From NCBI GenBank assembly GCA_017886875.1, contig JAGHIZ010000059.1, positions 1-64,000 of the forward strand: DNA of 64,000 bases. Reading direction: 5' to 3'. A program made the translations under genes and the position numbers. Of the stretch, positions 1 to 7,296 are shown one piece after another. Under the pieces are notes generated by a model that was not told the origin of the DNA, ran no database searches, and saw only the letters and a list, made by a program, of their open reading frames with translations. The DNA is from Butyricicoccus sp. Its GTDB lineage: Bacteria; Bacillota; Clostridia; Oscillospirales; Butyricicoccaceae. Within the stretch, counting starts at the first letter, position 1, and each line of letters starts with the position of its first letter.

Positions 1-93
1 AAGACCCCACGTAGACTATGTGGTTGATAGGTCAGAAGTGGAAGTGTGGTAACACATGCAGCGGACTGATACTAATAGGTCGAGGGCTTAACC
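1..93 (+). rRNA. rrl: 23S ribosomal RNA, 3' end (partial)
   Basis: The first 93 bases match the conserved 3' end of bacterial 23S rRNA: the AAGACCCC block, GTTGATAGGTC, GCAGCGGACTGATACTAATAG, and the terminal GGTCGAGGGCTTAACC that pairs with the 5' end of the molecule. The rest of the gene, and presumably 16S, lies upstream of the window. The mature end is placed at the conserved AACC by homology and could be off by a few bases. Confidence 0.95.
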
Positions 94-245
94 TATAAAT
101 GAATTAGGAAAAGCGTATCTCACAAAATTTAGCTTACGTTAGTAATTATTGTTCAGTTTTCAGGGTGCAACCGTACTTTCTTTTTCAAAAGAAAGTAGGC
201 AAAGAAAACTTCACTGTTTAAAGTGGAGTACCCTTAATTATATAT
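94..245 (+). other. 23S-tRNA transcribed spacer with a perfect hairpin
   Basis: AT-rich spacer with no coding capacity. It holds one perfect inverted repeat: TACTTTCTTTT (174-184) and AAAAGAAAGTA (187-197), a polypyrimidine arm facing a polypurine arm. Related hairpins follow in the next two spacers of the same operon. No promoter motif stands out. It is presumably co-transcribed with the rRNA and removed during processing. Confidence 0.6.
174..197 (+). repeat. Purine/pyrimidine hairpin 1 of the rRNA operon
   Basis: An 11-bp perfect inverted repeat with a 2-base centre, so the real loop is probably 4 bases. The left arm is all pyrimidine except one A, the right arm all purine except one T. 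Its outer part (TACTTTCTTTT) resembles the arms of the hairpins at 322-356 and 554-577. There is no U-tract beyond it, so it is unlikely to be a terminator. A processing or stability role is an inference. Confidence 0.6.
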
Positions 246-321
246 GCACCATTAGCTCAGATGGTAGAGCAACTGACTCTTAATCAGTGGGTCCTGGGTT
301 CGAGTCCCCGATGGTGTACCA
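246..321 (+). tRNA. trnK: tRNA-Lys (anticodon CTT)
   Basis: A full cloverleaf of 76 bases including an encoded CCA. The acceptor strands GCACCAT and ATGGTGT pair, closed by one G-U. The anticodon stem ACTGA/TCAGT encloses the loop CTCTTAA, giving anticodon CTT at 279-281, which reads AAG. The T arm carries the usual GGTTCGAGTCC. It lies between 23S and 5S as part of the rRNA operon. A CTT tRNA normally works beside a TTT isoacceptor, which is not in this window. Confidence 0.95.
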
Positions 322-356
322 CTTACTTTTTTCTTTAATAAAAAGAAAAAAGTAAG
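322..356 (+). repeat. Purine/pyrimidine hairpin 2 of the rRNA operon
   Basis: A perfect 15-bp inverted repeat, CTTACTTTTTTCTTT (322-336) and its complement (342-356), with a 5-base loop AATAA. It starts on the base directly after the CCA of tRNA-Lys. It shares the CTTACTTT...AAAGTAAG outer sequence with the other spacer hairpins. No T-run follows, arguing against termination. Its position suggests a processing stem releasing the tRNA 3' end, but that is an inference. Confidence 0.65.
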
Positions 357-392
357 AAGAAAATGCTGTTTTTTTTAGCAAAGACCAAATGT

Positions 393-467
393 GGCCCGTT
401 GGTCAAGCGGTTAAGACGGCGGCCTCTCACGCCGCAAACAGGGGTTCGATTCCCCTACGGGTCACCA
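393..467 (+). tRNA. trnE: tRNA-Glu (anticodon CTC)
   Basis: A 75-base cloverleaf with encoded CCA. The acceptor strands GGCCCGT and ACGGGTC pair with one G-U. The anticodon stem GCGGC/GCCGC holds loop CTCTCAC, so the anticodon is CTC (426-428), reading GAG. The T stem AGGGG/CCCCT surrounds TTCGATT. Like the preceding tRNA-Lys it carries C at the wobble position, the form reading only the G-ending codon, which is a minority codon in an AT-rich genome. Confidence 0.95.
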
Positions 468-479
468 ATGAAAAAAGTC

Positions 480-508
480 TTGACAAGTTACAGCTTATGT
501 GTTAAACT
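480..508 (+). promoter_or_regulatory. Possible sigma-A promoter upstream of 5S rRNA
   Basis: A consensus -35 box TTGACA (480-485) and TAAACT (503-508) are 17 bases apart. The site lies just after tRNA-Glu and could give 5S extra transcription. The -10 box is imperfect and the operon promoter upstream may be sufficient, so this is tentative. Confidence 0.35.
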
Positions 509-536
509 GATTAGGCTGTAAGGAAAAACAGCAAAC

Positions 537-577
537 TTCCAGAAGGAAATTCGCTTTTCTTTTCTGGAAAAGAAAAG
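537..577 (+). repeat. Hairpin 3 of the rRNA operon, with an alternative fold
   Basis: CTTTTCTTTT (554-563) pairs perfectly with AAAAGAAAAG (568-577) around loop CTGG. An alternative, mutually exclusive pairing joins TTCCAGAA (537-544) to TTCTGGAA (562-569). It ends three bases before the 5S gene and is the third purine/pyrimidine hairpin in this operon. A role in maturation of the 5S 5' end is an inference from position. Confidence 0.55.
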
Positions 578-580
578 TAA

Positions 581-696
581 GTAGGTGTTAATGGTTACGA
601 GGGTACACCTGTTTCCATTCCGAACACAGTAGTTAAGCTCGTTTACGGTGACAATACTTGGCTGGCGACGGCCCGGGAAGATAACTCAACGCCTAC
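581..696 (+). rRNA. rrf: 5S ribosomal RNA
   Basis: A 116-base gene whose ends GTAGGTGTT and AACGCCTAC form the 9-bp helix I. Internal conserved blocks include CCTGTTTCCATTCCGAACACAG, TTAAGCTC and the GGCGACGGCCCGGGAAGATA region. It closes the operon and is followed within a few bases by a strong terminator. The start and end were chosen from the terminal helix. Confidence 0.95.
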
Positions 697-700
697 ACAA

Positions 701-727
701 AGCAACAACTGAGTTGTTGCTTTTTTT
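701..727 (+). terminator. rRNA operon terminator
   Basis: AGCAACAAC (701-709) pairs with GTTGTTGCT (713-721) and is followed by a run of seven T. It lies directly after 5S rRNA and is a classic intrinsic terminator for the operon. Confidence 0.9.
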
Positions 728-772
728 GTGTTTAAAAATAATTATCCTCAAAGCTCAGCTTTGGGGATTTTA

Positions 773-3316
773 TTATTCTTTAATTAAGTTTTTTAGAGTT
801 TGATATAAAACATTGAAGTCTATAGGTTTAGATATATGAGCATTCATACCTGCTTCAGTAGTTTTGGCAATATCTTCAGCAAAAGCATTAGCTGTTACAG
901 CAATTATAGGTATAGTTTTTGCATCAACTCGATTTAATTTTCTAATTTCGCTTGCAGCTTCACAACCATCTACTTCAGGCATAAGCATATCCATAAGTAT
1001 AGCATCAAAAAAGTTTTCATCATGGTTTTTAAAAACTTCAATTGCTTGCCTACCATTTGTTGCAGGGAATACTTCTATTCCTTCCATTTTTAGTATTTCA
1101 GTTGCAATTTCCATGTTGATTTCATTATCTTCTGCCAATAATATTTTTTTGCCTTTAAGTGTTATATTTTTATTTGATTGTAAAGAATTTTGATGATTTT
1201 GATTAATATTTGTATCTTGTTTTAAAGCAAGTTTAAAAGGTAATGTAACTACAAATGTACTACCCTTATTAAGCTCACTATTAACTGTTATATCGCCACC
1301 CATTTGTTGTACAAGTCTTTTAACAATAGGCATACCAAGACCAGTTCCAGTTATATTTTTAGAACTAAATCTTGTTTCTCTTGAATATGAGTCAAATATA
1401 TGTGAAAGAAATTCTTTAGAGATACCTATACCAGTATCAGATACTATAATTTTATAATATGGTTTATCATTTATTTCAAATTGTTTTAATGATATTGAGA
1501 TTGTGTCACCATTTTCTGTATATTTAAAAGCATTAGAAAGCAAATTATTAACGATTTGATTTATTCTTGTTATATCACCTATAACCATTTTGTTTTTAAT
1601 ATCAAATTCAATATTAAAGATTTTATTTTCTTTTTTTGCAATATCTGAAAAGGTTTCTGCACATTCTTTAATACATTCTTTCAAATCTATTGTTTTTTCT
1701 GAAAGAGAAATATTTGTGCGTTCAAGACTTGATATTTCAAGTAAATCATTTATTAATGTCAATAATTGATTACTTGAAAATTTAATCTTTTTTATATAGT
1801 CTAAAACTTTTTCTTTATCAGATATATTTTCTTCAGCTAAATCTGACAGATTTAATATAACATTTAATGGTGTTCTCATATCATGTGACATACTGCTAAA
1901 AAATGCCGTTTTTGATTGTTCATTTTGTTTTGCAGCTTCAAGAGAAGATTCTATTAGTTGAACATATTTTAATTGATTTTTTTTCTCATCATCAACTTCT
2001 CGGAAACATAGCACAACTTCATCAGGCATAATTTGTTTATCAACCAGCATACGAACATGTACCCATTTAAAGACATTATCAAATCTTCTAAGATAATAAC
2101 CACCATAATATTTTACATTTTTATCTACTAATTTAATTATATTATCAAGACAAAAACTTTCTTTAAAATCATTATGTGTGCTTTTATCAACTAAGGTTCC
2201 TAAAATATCTAAAAGATCTTCATAATTACCTACTGGTTTTAACAAATTTTCAGTGTCAGGTGCAAGTTTTATAGACTCATATGTACCATATTTATAATTA
2301 ACTCTATGTATTGCATAATATGAATCACCTAAAACCTGAACGGTGTCAGTAATATGTGACATCTTGCGATGCATATTATAATCTCTAAGAGTCATAAAAG
2401 TTACTATAGCAAAGAATACAATGAAAACTAAACTGAATATAATAATAAATCTATGTAAATTACTCAATATTGTATCAACAGGAATGGTAAGAATACAAAT
2501 CCAATCATTAGATATTCTATGATAATATACTTTTTTTAAATTACCATCTAAATCTTTAATATTATTTTGATTATCATTCTGTATATAATCAAACAATTTA
2601 TTACAATATCCTTTAGCTTGTATATGTGAATATTCAGTAATAGATGAATAATATAAAGGATTACCAGAGGTATCACACAAAAAATAGGAACTACCAGAAG
2701 GTAAATCTGTTTCATTTGAGTGTGAGGAGTAGTCATCTATAAAAACATCAAATAGTAGTATATTATCAGTTTTATCACATTTTTTTGATATAGTAAAAAC
2801 ATATTTATCAGTTATTTCATCTTTATAAATATCTGTGAAAACTATTTTTCCATTAGCTGATAAAGTTTTGTTATACCAATCTCTTGATTTATAATTAAAA
2901 TTGTCAAGTGAAATAGAAGGATTAGAAGATATTACATCATCATTTACAATGGCATATAAATTTATAGTAGGATTATTTAAAGTTTCAGAAATATTTTTAA
3001 ATAAATCTGATAAAACGTTATTTATCTGCTCTTTACTAGCACCATTTTCTATATTTTGGTCAATAGCTTCTGTACCTAGGTTAACAAAAGTTTGATAAAT
3101 ATTTATATTATTTTGTTCTTCCGTTGCATAATTCCAGACAAGATAGTTGCCTAATGCCTCAGAGTCTTTAAGCAATTTACTTCTAACTAAAATTATACTA
3201 AAGACAGTTAAAATCGCAAAAATAACCAATATGATACGATTTAAACGCATATTAAATAATATTGTTTTTCTATATTGTTTCAATTTAAGTCTACCCCATA
3301 AATTGTTATATTTCAC
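773..3316 (-). CDS. Hybrid sensor histidine kinase with receiver domain
   Basis: An 847-residue membrane sensor kinase, third gene of a phosphorelay operon. Membrane segments at about 26-44 and 288-310 flank a 240-residue extracytoplasmic region, probably a Cache-type sensor. Cytoplasmic parts in order are a PAS-like linker (330-440), the HisKA dimerisation domain with H-box SMSHDMRTPLN (His478), an HATPase domain with N-box around Asn594, DTGIGIS and GTGLGMPIV, and a C-terminal receiver with phospho-acceptor Asp776 and conserved Lys830. All catalytic residues are present, so it should autophosphorylate and pass phosphate to its own receiver, then to an HPt such as the one encoded at 4376-4744. 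The GTG start overlaps the upstream gene by 11 bases, implying coupling; an ATG at residue 23 is possible. The gene is unusually AT-rich compared with its neighbours. The ligand is unknown. Confidence 0.9.
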   Translation of the reverse strand: MKYNNLWGRLKLKQYRKTILFNMRLNRIILVIFAILTVFSIILVRSKLLKDSEALGNYLVWNYATEEQNNINIYQTFVNLGTEAIDQNIENGASKEQINNVLSDLFKNISETLNNPTINLYAIVNDDVISSNPSISLDNFNYKSRDWYNKTLSANGKIVFTDIYKDEITDKYVFTISKKCDKTDNILLFDVFIDDYSSHSNETDLPSGSSYFLCDTSGNPLYYSSITEYSHIQAKGYCNKLFDYIQNDNQNNIKDLDGNLKKVYYHRISNDWICILTIPVDTILSNLHRFIIIFSLVFIVFFAIVTFMTLRDYNMHRKMSHITDTVQVLGDSYYAIHRVNYKYGTYESIKLAPDTENLLKPVGNYEDLLDILGTLVDKSTHNDFKESFCLDNIIKLVDKNVKYYGGYYLRRFDNVFKWVHVRMLVDKQIMPDEVVLCFREVDDEKKNQLKYVQLIESSLEAAKQNEQSKTAFFSSMSHDMRTPLNVILNLSDLAEENISDKEKVLDYIKKIKFSSNQLLTLINDLLEISSLERTNISLSEKTIDLKECIKECAETFSDIAKKENKIFNIEFDIKNKMVIGDITRINQIVNNLLSNAFKYTENGDTISISLKQFEINDKPYYKIIVSDTGIGISKEFLSHIFDSYSRETRFSSKNITGTGLGMPIVKRLVQQMGGDITVNSELNKGSTFVVTLPFKLALKQDTNINQNHQNSLQSNKNITLKGKKILLAEDNEINMEIATEILKMEGIEVFPATNGRQAIEVFKNHDENFFDAILMDMLMPEVDGCEAASEIRKLNRVDAKTIPIIAVTANAFAEDIAKTTEAGMNAHISKPIDFNVLYQTLKNLIKE

Positions 3317-4364
3317 TTATTAATATATCAAGAGCTTCATAAGAATTTTTTACAAGCTCATACATTTGATAAGAGATAGAATGATTTATTTCACTAGATA
3401 AACTATTTAATATGCGGTCTAATGTTTTGGAATGGTCTTTAAATTTTTGGGCATAGAAATAAAATCTAAGAGCAGTTTTTACTAATTGAGCACTTATAGG
3501 TATATCAAAAGTATCAGTTTGAGGATAACCTGAACCATCAAAGTTTTTATGATGCCAATAGGCTATTTCAGCACAATAGTCATAAAATTTATTATTTATT
3601 TGATTAGCAACAAAAAAATCATGACCTATATATATGTGTTTAGTGTATACATCAGAAAAATTACTATCAAAATCTGATTGTATAAAGTTATCAGGTATAC
3701 CTAGTCTACCTATATCATAGAAAGTAGATGCATAACCAATCATTTCAGCATCTATTTCATCAATCATACAATCAGCAGTTTTTAAATATGAATTTGCAAG
3801 GATAGTTGTTATTTTATGTATTGCAGTACATTCAGATATTGATATTATATTTCGTATTTTACAAAGAGCTTGTATTTTATCTAATGTTTGCTTAGATAGT
3901 TGCTTTATTTCATCAATTGTAAATTCAACATCAATTTTTTCTGTATCTTGCAATGCTTTTTCACCTATGCAAAATTCATCTTCTGACCATACTCTTTTTA
4001 AAACTTGTGTTACACGTTCTCTTACAGAATGTGGGTCAACAGGCTTTACAAGAAAATCTGTCGCACCATTTTTTACAGCTTCTTTTACATATTGTTCGTT
4101 AGCGTCGGAGGTTATAAGCACAATAGGTATATTTTTAAGTGACTTATGTCCTTGTATATGCTGTAATACATTAAAGCCTGCACCTGTTTTACCTAAACAA
4201 ATATCAAGCAGTATAATAGCAACTGATGCTTCATTTTCATGCAAATAGCTTATAGCCTTTGGTGAGTTTGAAAAACACTTAACTTGAAAAATATCTTTGA
4301 ATATTTCATTTAAAATTGCTAAATCAAGCTCGTTATCATCTATTATAATTAATGTATTTCTCAT
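3306..4364 (-). CDS. Response regulator with degenerate HD-GYP domain
   Basis: A 352-residue two-domain regulator. The N-terminal receiver (1-125) has the acidic pair Asp9/Asp10, phospho-acceptor Asp54 and Lys107, so phosphorylation should work. The C-terminal half (about 175-310) follows the HD-GYP plan: His183, the YDIGRLGIPD block (216-225), His243/His248, His271/His272 and DGSGYP (276-281). HD-GYP proteins normally hydrolyse cyclic di-GMP using a His-Asp pair as metal ligands. Here that pair is Tyr216-Asp217, so a metal ligand is lost and activity is doubtful. It may bind nucleotide or partner proteins instead. It sits between the HPt and kinase genes and is probably the output of that relay. 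Confidence 0.85.
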   Translation of the reverse strand: MRNTLIIIDDNELDLAILNEIFKDIFQVKCFSNSPKAISYLHENEASVAIILLDICLGKTGAGFNVLQHIQGHKSLKNIPIVLITSDANEQYVKEAVKNGATDFLVKPVDPHSVRERVTQVLKRVWSEDEFCIGEKALQDTEKIDVEFTIDEIKQLSKQTLDKIQALCKIRNIISISECTAIHKITTILANSYLKTADCMIDEIDAEMIGYASTFYDIGRLGIPDNFIQSDFDSNFSDVYTKHIYIGHDFFVANQINNKFYDYCAEIAYWHHKNFDGSGYPQTDTFDIPISAQLVKTALRFYFYAQKFKDHSKTLDRILNSLSSEINHSISYQMYELVKNSYEALDILISEI

Positions 4365-4375
4365 TGTTATCCCCC

Positions 4376-4744
4376 TTAATTATATTTTGCTAATAATTCG
4401 GCTATTAGTTCACTTTCTGTTTTAGCTTCTTCTAAAATAGAGTATAATTTTTTCTTATGTATAAATTTTGATGCTCTAAATTCTACTAAAATGGCTTGAG
4501 CACAATCGGCAATTTTATTTACTCCTAAATTACCAGAATTGCTTTTTAAATTATGAATAAGCATATAAAATTCTTCTTCATTTTCATCATCTAAATATTT
4601 AAACATTTCATCAAATTTCATACATTCAGGTAATTTTAGCATAAATCTAATAAATAAATCTTCATTACCCATAAAACGTGAAATAGCTTTATCAGTATCA
4701 ACATCACATTGTTTGAGTTGTTCTATAAAAATTTTTGTATTCAT
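4376..4744 (-). CDS. HPt-domain phosphotransfer protein
   Basis: A 122-residue single-domain protein. The motif LIHNLKSNSGNLG (from about 62) is the histidine phosphotransfer signature, with His64 as the acceptor. It is cytoplasmic, without membrane segments. As a free-standing HPt it should shuttle phosphate from the receiver of the hybrid kinase to the receiver of the HD-GYP-like regulator, both encoded directly downstream. The start is the ATG at 4744, eight bases after AGAGG; a TTG 33 bases upstream lacks a binding site. It is the first gene of the three-gene operon, and the next gene follows after 11 bases. Confidence 0.85.
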   Translation of the reverse strand: MNTKIFIEQLKQCDVDTDKAISRFMGNEDLFIRFMLKLPECMKFDEMFKYLDDENEEEFYMLIHNLKSNSGNLGVNKIADCAQAILVEFRASKFIHKKKLYSILEEAKTESELIAELLAKYN

Positions 4745-4814
4745 ATTATTGACCTCTATTACAAAATAAGTATACAAAGTAATTATACATTATATATAAA
4801 TAAAAATCTATAGA

Positions 4815-4847
4815 TAATAAAAACAGAGTAATATAACATTACTCTGT
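4815..4847 (-). terminator. hisC terminator
   Basis: On the minus strand ACAGAGTAAT, loop GTTAT, ATTACTCTGT and then a T-rich run. The 10-bp stem (4823-4832 with 4838-4847) directly follows the hisC stop and separates it from the phosphorelay genes. Confidence 0.8.
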
Positions 4848-4859
4848 CTAAAATTTGAT

Positions 4860-5915
4860 TTATAATAAATTTTTCAAGGCATAAAATAATTTATCCATTT
4901 CATCATCTGTTCCGATTGTAATTCTAAGGTAGTTGTCTATTCTTGGGATTTTAAAATATCTTACAAATATATTTTGAGCTTTGAGTTTTTCAAATATATC
5001 TACAGCTTTTACAGATTTATGAGTTGCAAGTACAAAGTTAGCCATACTTGGCACAACATCAAAATCTAGTTTTTCTAAAGCTTGTATAGTTTTTTGACGG
5101 GTGTTTATTATTTTATTGCATGTATCTTTAAAATAATCATTATCAGCAAGCGAAGCAGCGGCAGCAGATATAGCTATGCTATCCATAGTGTACGAGTTAT
5201 AAGAATTTTTAACTGCCTCTAAAACAGAAATAAGCTCAGCACTTGCAAAAGCATAACCTACACGAAGACCTGCAAGAGAACGTGATTTACTCATAGTTTG
5301 AACTACAACAAGGTTTTCATATTTATCAAGCAGAGAAATCGTACTTTCACCACCAAAATCAATATAAGCTTCATCTATTATAACTATGCAGTCTGTGTTA
5401 TTATTTAAAATCTTTTCTATAAAATCAAGGTTTTCATAAATACCAGTTGGGGCATTAGGATTAGGCAGTATTACACCGCCATTTTCTTCTTTATAATCAT
5501 CTGGATTTATACGGAAATTTTCATCAAGAGGGATATTTTTATAAGGTGTTTTAAAAAGTGAACACCAAACAGGGTAAAAAGAATAAGTAAGGTCTGGGAA
5601 TAAAATAGGTTTATCAGAGCAGAAAAACGCCTGAAAACAAAGAGCTAATACATCATCAGAGCCATTGCCCATAAAAATTTGGTTTTCATTTAAGTTATAA
5701 GCTTTAGCAAGAGCAGTTTTTAGTTCTAAAGCGTCAGAAGCGGGATATTTTTTTAAATTATCTGTATTAAAATTAGATAAAACCTCTTTTACTTTAGGAG
5801 AAGGCGGATAAGGGTTTTCGTTTGCATTTAATTTTATAATATTAGGGTTTTTAGATTGCTCACCAGCGACATAAGGTTGTATTTTTCTAAGTTTATCTGA
5901 CCATGGCTTAGACAT
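4860..5915 (-). CDS. hisC: Histidinol-phosphate aminotransferase
   Basis: A 351-residue class I/II PLP aminotransferase that converts imidazole-acetol phosphate and glutamate to histidinol phosphate in histidine biosynthesis. Signatures seen: the N-terminal KLNANENPYPPSP, GNGSDDVL, the PNPNAPTG loop, DEAYIDFG with the PLP-binding Asp, and SKSRSLAGLRVG with Lys210 as Schiff-base lysine. Length fits the family. The ATG at 5915 is chosen because GAGG lies 8 bases upstream; a GTG three codons earlier overlaps that site. No other his genes are nearby, so it stands alone. Related HisC proteins sometimes act on aromatic or other amino acids, so strict specificity is inferred. Confidence 0.9.
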   Translation of the reverse strand: MSKPWSDKLRKIQPYVAGEQSKNPNIIKLNANENPYPPSPKVKEVLSNFNTDNLKKYPASDALELKTALAKAYNLNENQIFMGNGSDDVLALCFQAFFCSDKPILFPDLTYSFYPVWCSLFKTPYKNIPLDENFRINPDDYKEENGGVILPNPNAPTGIYENLDFIEKILNNNTDCIVIIDEAYIDFGGESTISLLDKYENLVVVQTMSKSRSLAGLRVGYAFASAELISVLEAVKNSYNSYTMDSIAISAAAASLADNDYFKDTCNKIINTRQKTIQALEKLDFDVVPSMANFVLATHKSVKAVDIFEKLKAQNIFVRYFKIPRIDNYLRITIGTDDEMDKLFYALKNLL

Positions 5916-5950
5916 TGTATTCACCTCAAAGATAAAGTTTTGTTTTTAAT

Positions 5951-5979
5951 ATATTAACATGTTAAAGTAAAAACGTCAA
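5951..5979 (-). promoter_or_regulatory. hisC promoter with overlapping palindrome
   Basis: On the minus strand TTGACG (5979-5974), a 17-base spacer and TAATAT (5956-5951). A perfect 12-base palindrome TTAACATGTTAA (5954-5965) covers the upstream edge of the -10 box, where a repressor would block RNA polymerase. Whether a regulator binds is an inference. Confidence 0.6.
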
Positions 5980-6038
5980 GCATATTTAGTTTTATTATGA
6001 TATAATTAAATATAAAATAACTAAAAGGGGATTTATAA

Positions 6039-7292
6039 ATGTATAAACCTTTAGCAGAAAGAATAAGACCACAAACACTCTATGATGTTGTAGGTCAAAC
6101 TCATTTGCTTGGTGAAAATGGAATTTTAAAACGTATAATAGACAGTGGACAAATTCCTAATATGATTTTTTATGGTCCATCAGGTGTTGGAAAAACAACA
6201 GTTGCATCTATAATTGCAAAACAAACTGATAGAAAACTTTATAAATTAAATGCAACAACCGCATCTATTCAAGATATAAGACAAATTATAGATGAACTAG
6301 ATACTTTTTTAACTCTAAATGGTGCATTAGTTTATCTTGATGAGATACAATATTTTAATAAAAAGCAACAACAAAGTTTATTAGAATTTATAGAAGATGG
6401 TAGGATTACTCTTATAGCATCTACAACAGAAAACCCATACTTTTATGTATATAATGCGATTTTAAGCCGATGTACAGTTTTTGAGTTTAAACCTATTTCA
6501 GTAGATGAAATTAAAAAGGCTGTAAAACGTGCATTTGAAATAATAGCAGATAATATAAAATATAGCGATGAAGTTATAAATATTATATCATATGGCTGTG
6601 GTGGAGATGTTAGAAAGGCTTTAAATGCAGTAGAATTTTTAGTTAGCAGTGCAAAAGATGAAATAAGTATAGAAGATGCAAAGGCAGTTTCACAGCGTTC
6701 TAATATGCGATATGATAGAGATGGTGACTCTCATTATGATATATTATCCGCATTTCAAAAATCGGTTAGAGGTTCAGATGTAGATGCAGCACTTCATTAT
6801 CTTGCAAGGCTTATTGAAGCAGGTGATATAATTTCAGCTTCAAGGCGTATGTTAGTTATGGCAAGTGAGGATATAGGTTTAGCTTATCCACAAGCTATTA
6901 GTATTGTTAAATCATGTATAGATTCAGCCTTTCAGTTAGGTTTGCCAGAAGCTCGTATACCGCTTGCTGAGGCTGTTATACTGCTTGCAACTGCACCTAA
7001 ATCAAATTCGGCTATTTGTGCGATAGATGCTGCTTTAGCTGATATAAGACAGGGAAAAACAGGCGATATACCACAGCATTTAAAAGATTGTCATTATGAT
7101 GGTGCAAAAAAACTCGGTAGAGGTTTAACATATAAATATCCACATGATTATAGATATCACTGGACTCCGCAGCAGTATTTGCCAGACGAGCTTAAAGGCA
7201 CAAAATATTATGAATATGGCGAAAACAAAAATGAACAAGCCGCATTTAACTATTGGCAAAAAATAAAATCCGCCAATTTGACGGATTTATAA
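6039..7292 (+). CDS. rarA: Replication-associated recombination ATPase RarA/MgsA
   Basis: A 417-residue AAA+ ATPase of the RarA (MgsA/WRNIP1) family, which acts at stalled replication forks with SSB. The family N-terminus PLAERIRPQTL...VVGQTHLLG is followed by Walker A GPSGVGKT (46-53), Walker B VYLDEIQ (about 98-104), sensor 1 ASTTENP and the arginine-finger region LSRC. The C-terminal half holds the oligomerisation domain typical of the family (LYPQ-like AYPQA, PHDY near the end). The ATG is preceded by AAAGGGG. It is divergent from hisC and ends 4 bases from the convergent S1 gene. Confidence 0.92.
   Translation: MYKPLAERIRPQTLYDVVGQTHLLGENGILKRIIDSGQIPNMIFYGPSGVGKTTVASIIAKQTDRKLYKLNATTASIQDIRQIIDELDTFLTLNGALVYLDEIQYFNKKQQQSLLEFIEDGRITLIASTTENPYFYVYNAILSRCTVFEFKPISVDEIKKAVKRAFEIIADNIKYSDEVINIISYGCGGDVRKALNAVEFLVSSAKDEISIEDAKAVSQRSNMRYDRDGDSHYDILSAFQKSVRGSDVDAALHYLARLIEAGDIISASRRMLVMASEDIGLAYPQAISIVKSCIDSAFQLGLPEARIPLAEAVILLATAPKSNSAICAIDAALADIRQGKTGDIPQHLKDCHYDGAKKLGRGLTYKYPHDYRYHWTPQQYLPDELKGTKYYEYGENKNEQAAFNYWQKIKSANLTDL
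7266..7288. terminator. Bidirectional terminator between rarA and the S1-domain gene
   Basis: AAATCCG (7266-7272) pairs with CGGATTT (7282-7288), using the last codons of rarA. The minus-strand reading is followed by a T-rich run, so it mainly ends the S1-domain gene. The plus side has the weaker ATAAAAATTT. Confidence 0.5.
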
Positions 7293-7296
7293 AAAT

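Noticed and set aside
864..1193. Plus-strand frame of 109 codons inside the histidine kinase gene
   Set aside because: It lies opposite the receiver domain, which has all expected motifs. The hydrophobic Ser/Ile composition is typical of an antisense shadow, and no binding site precedes it.
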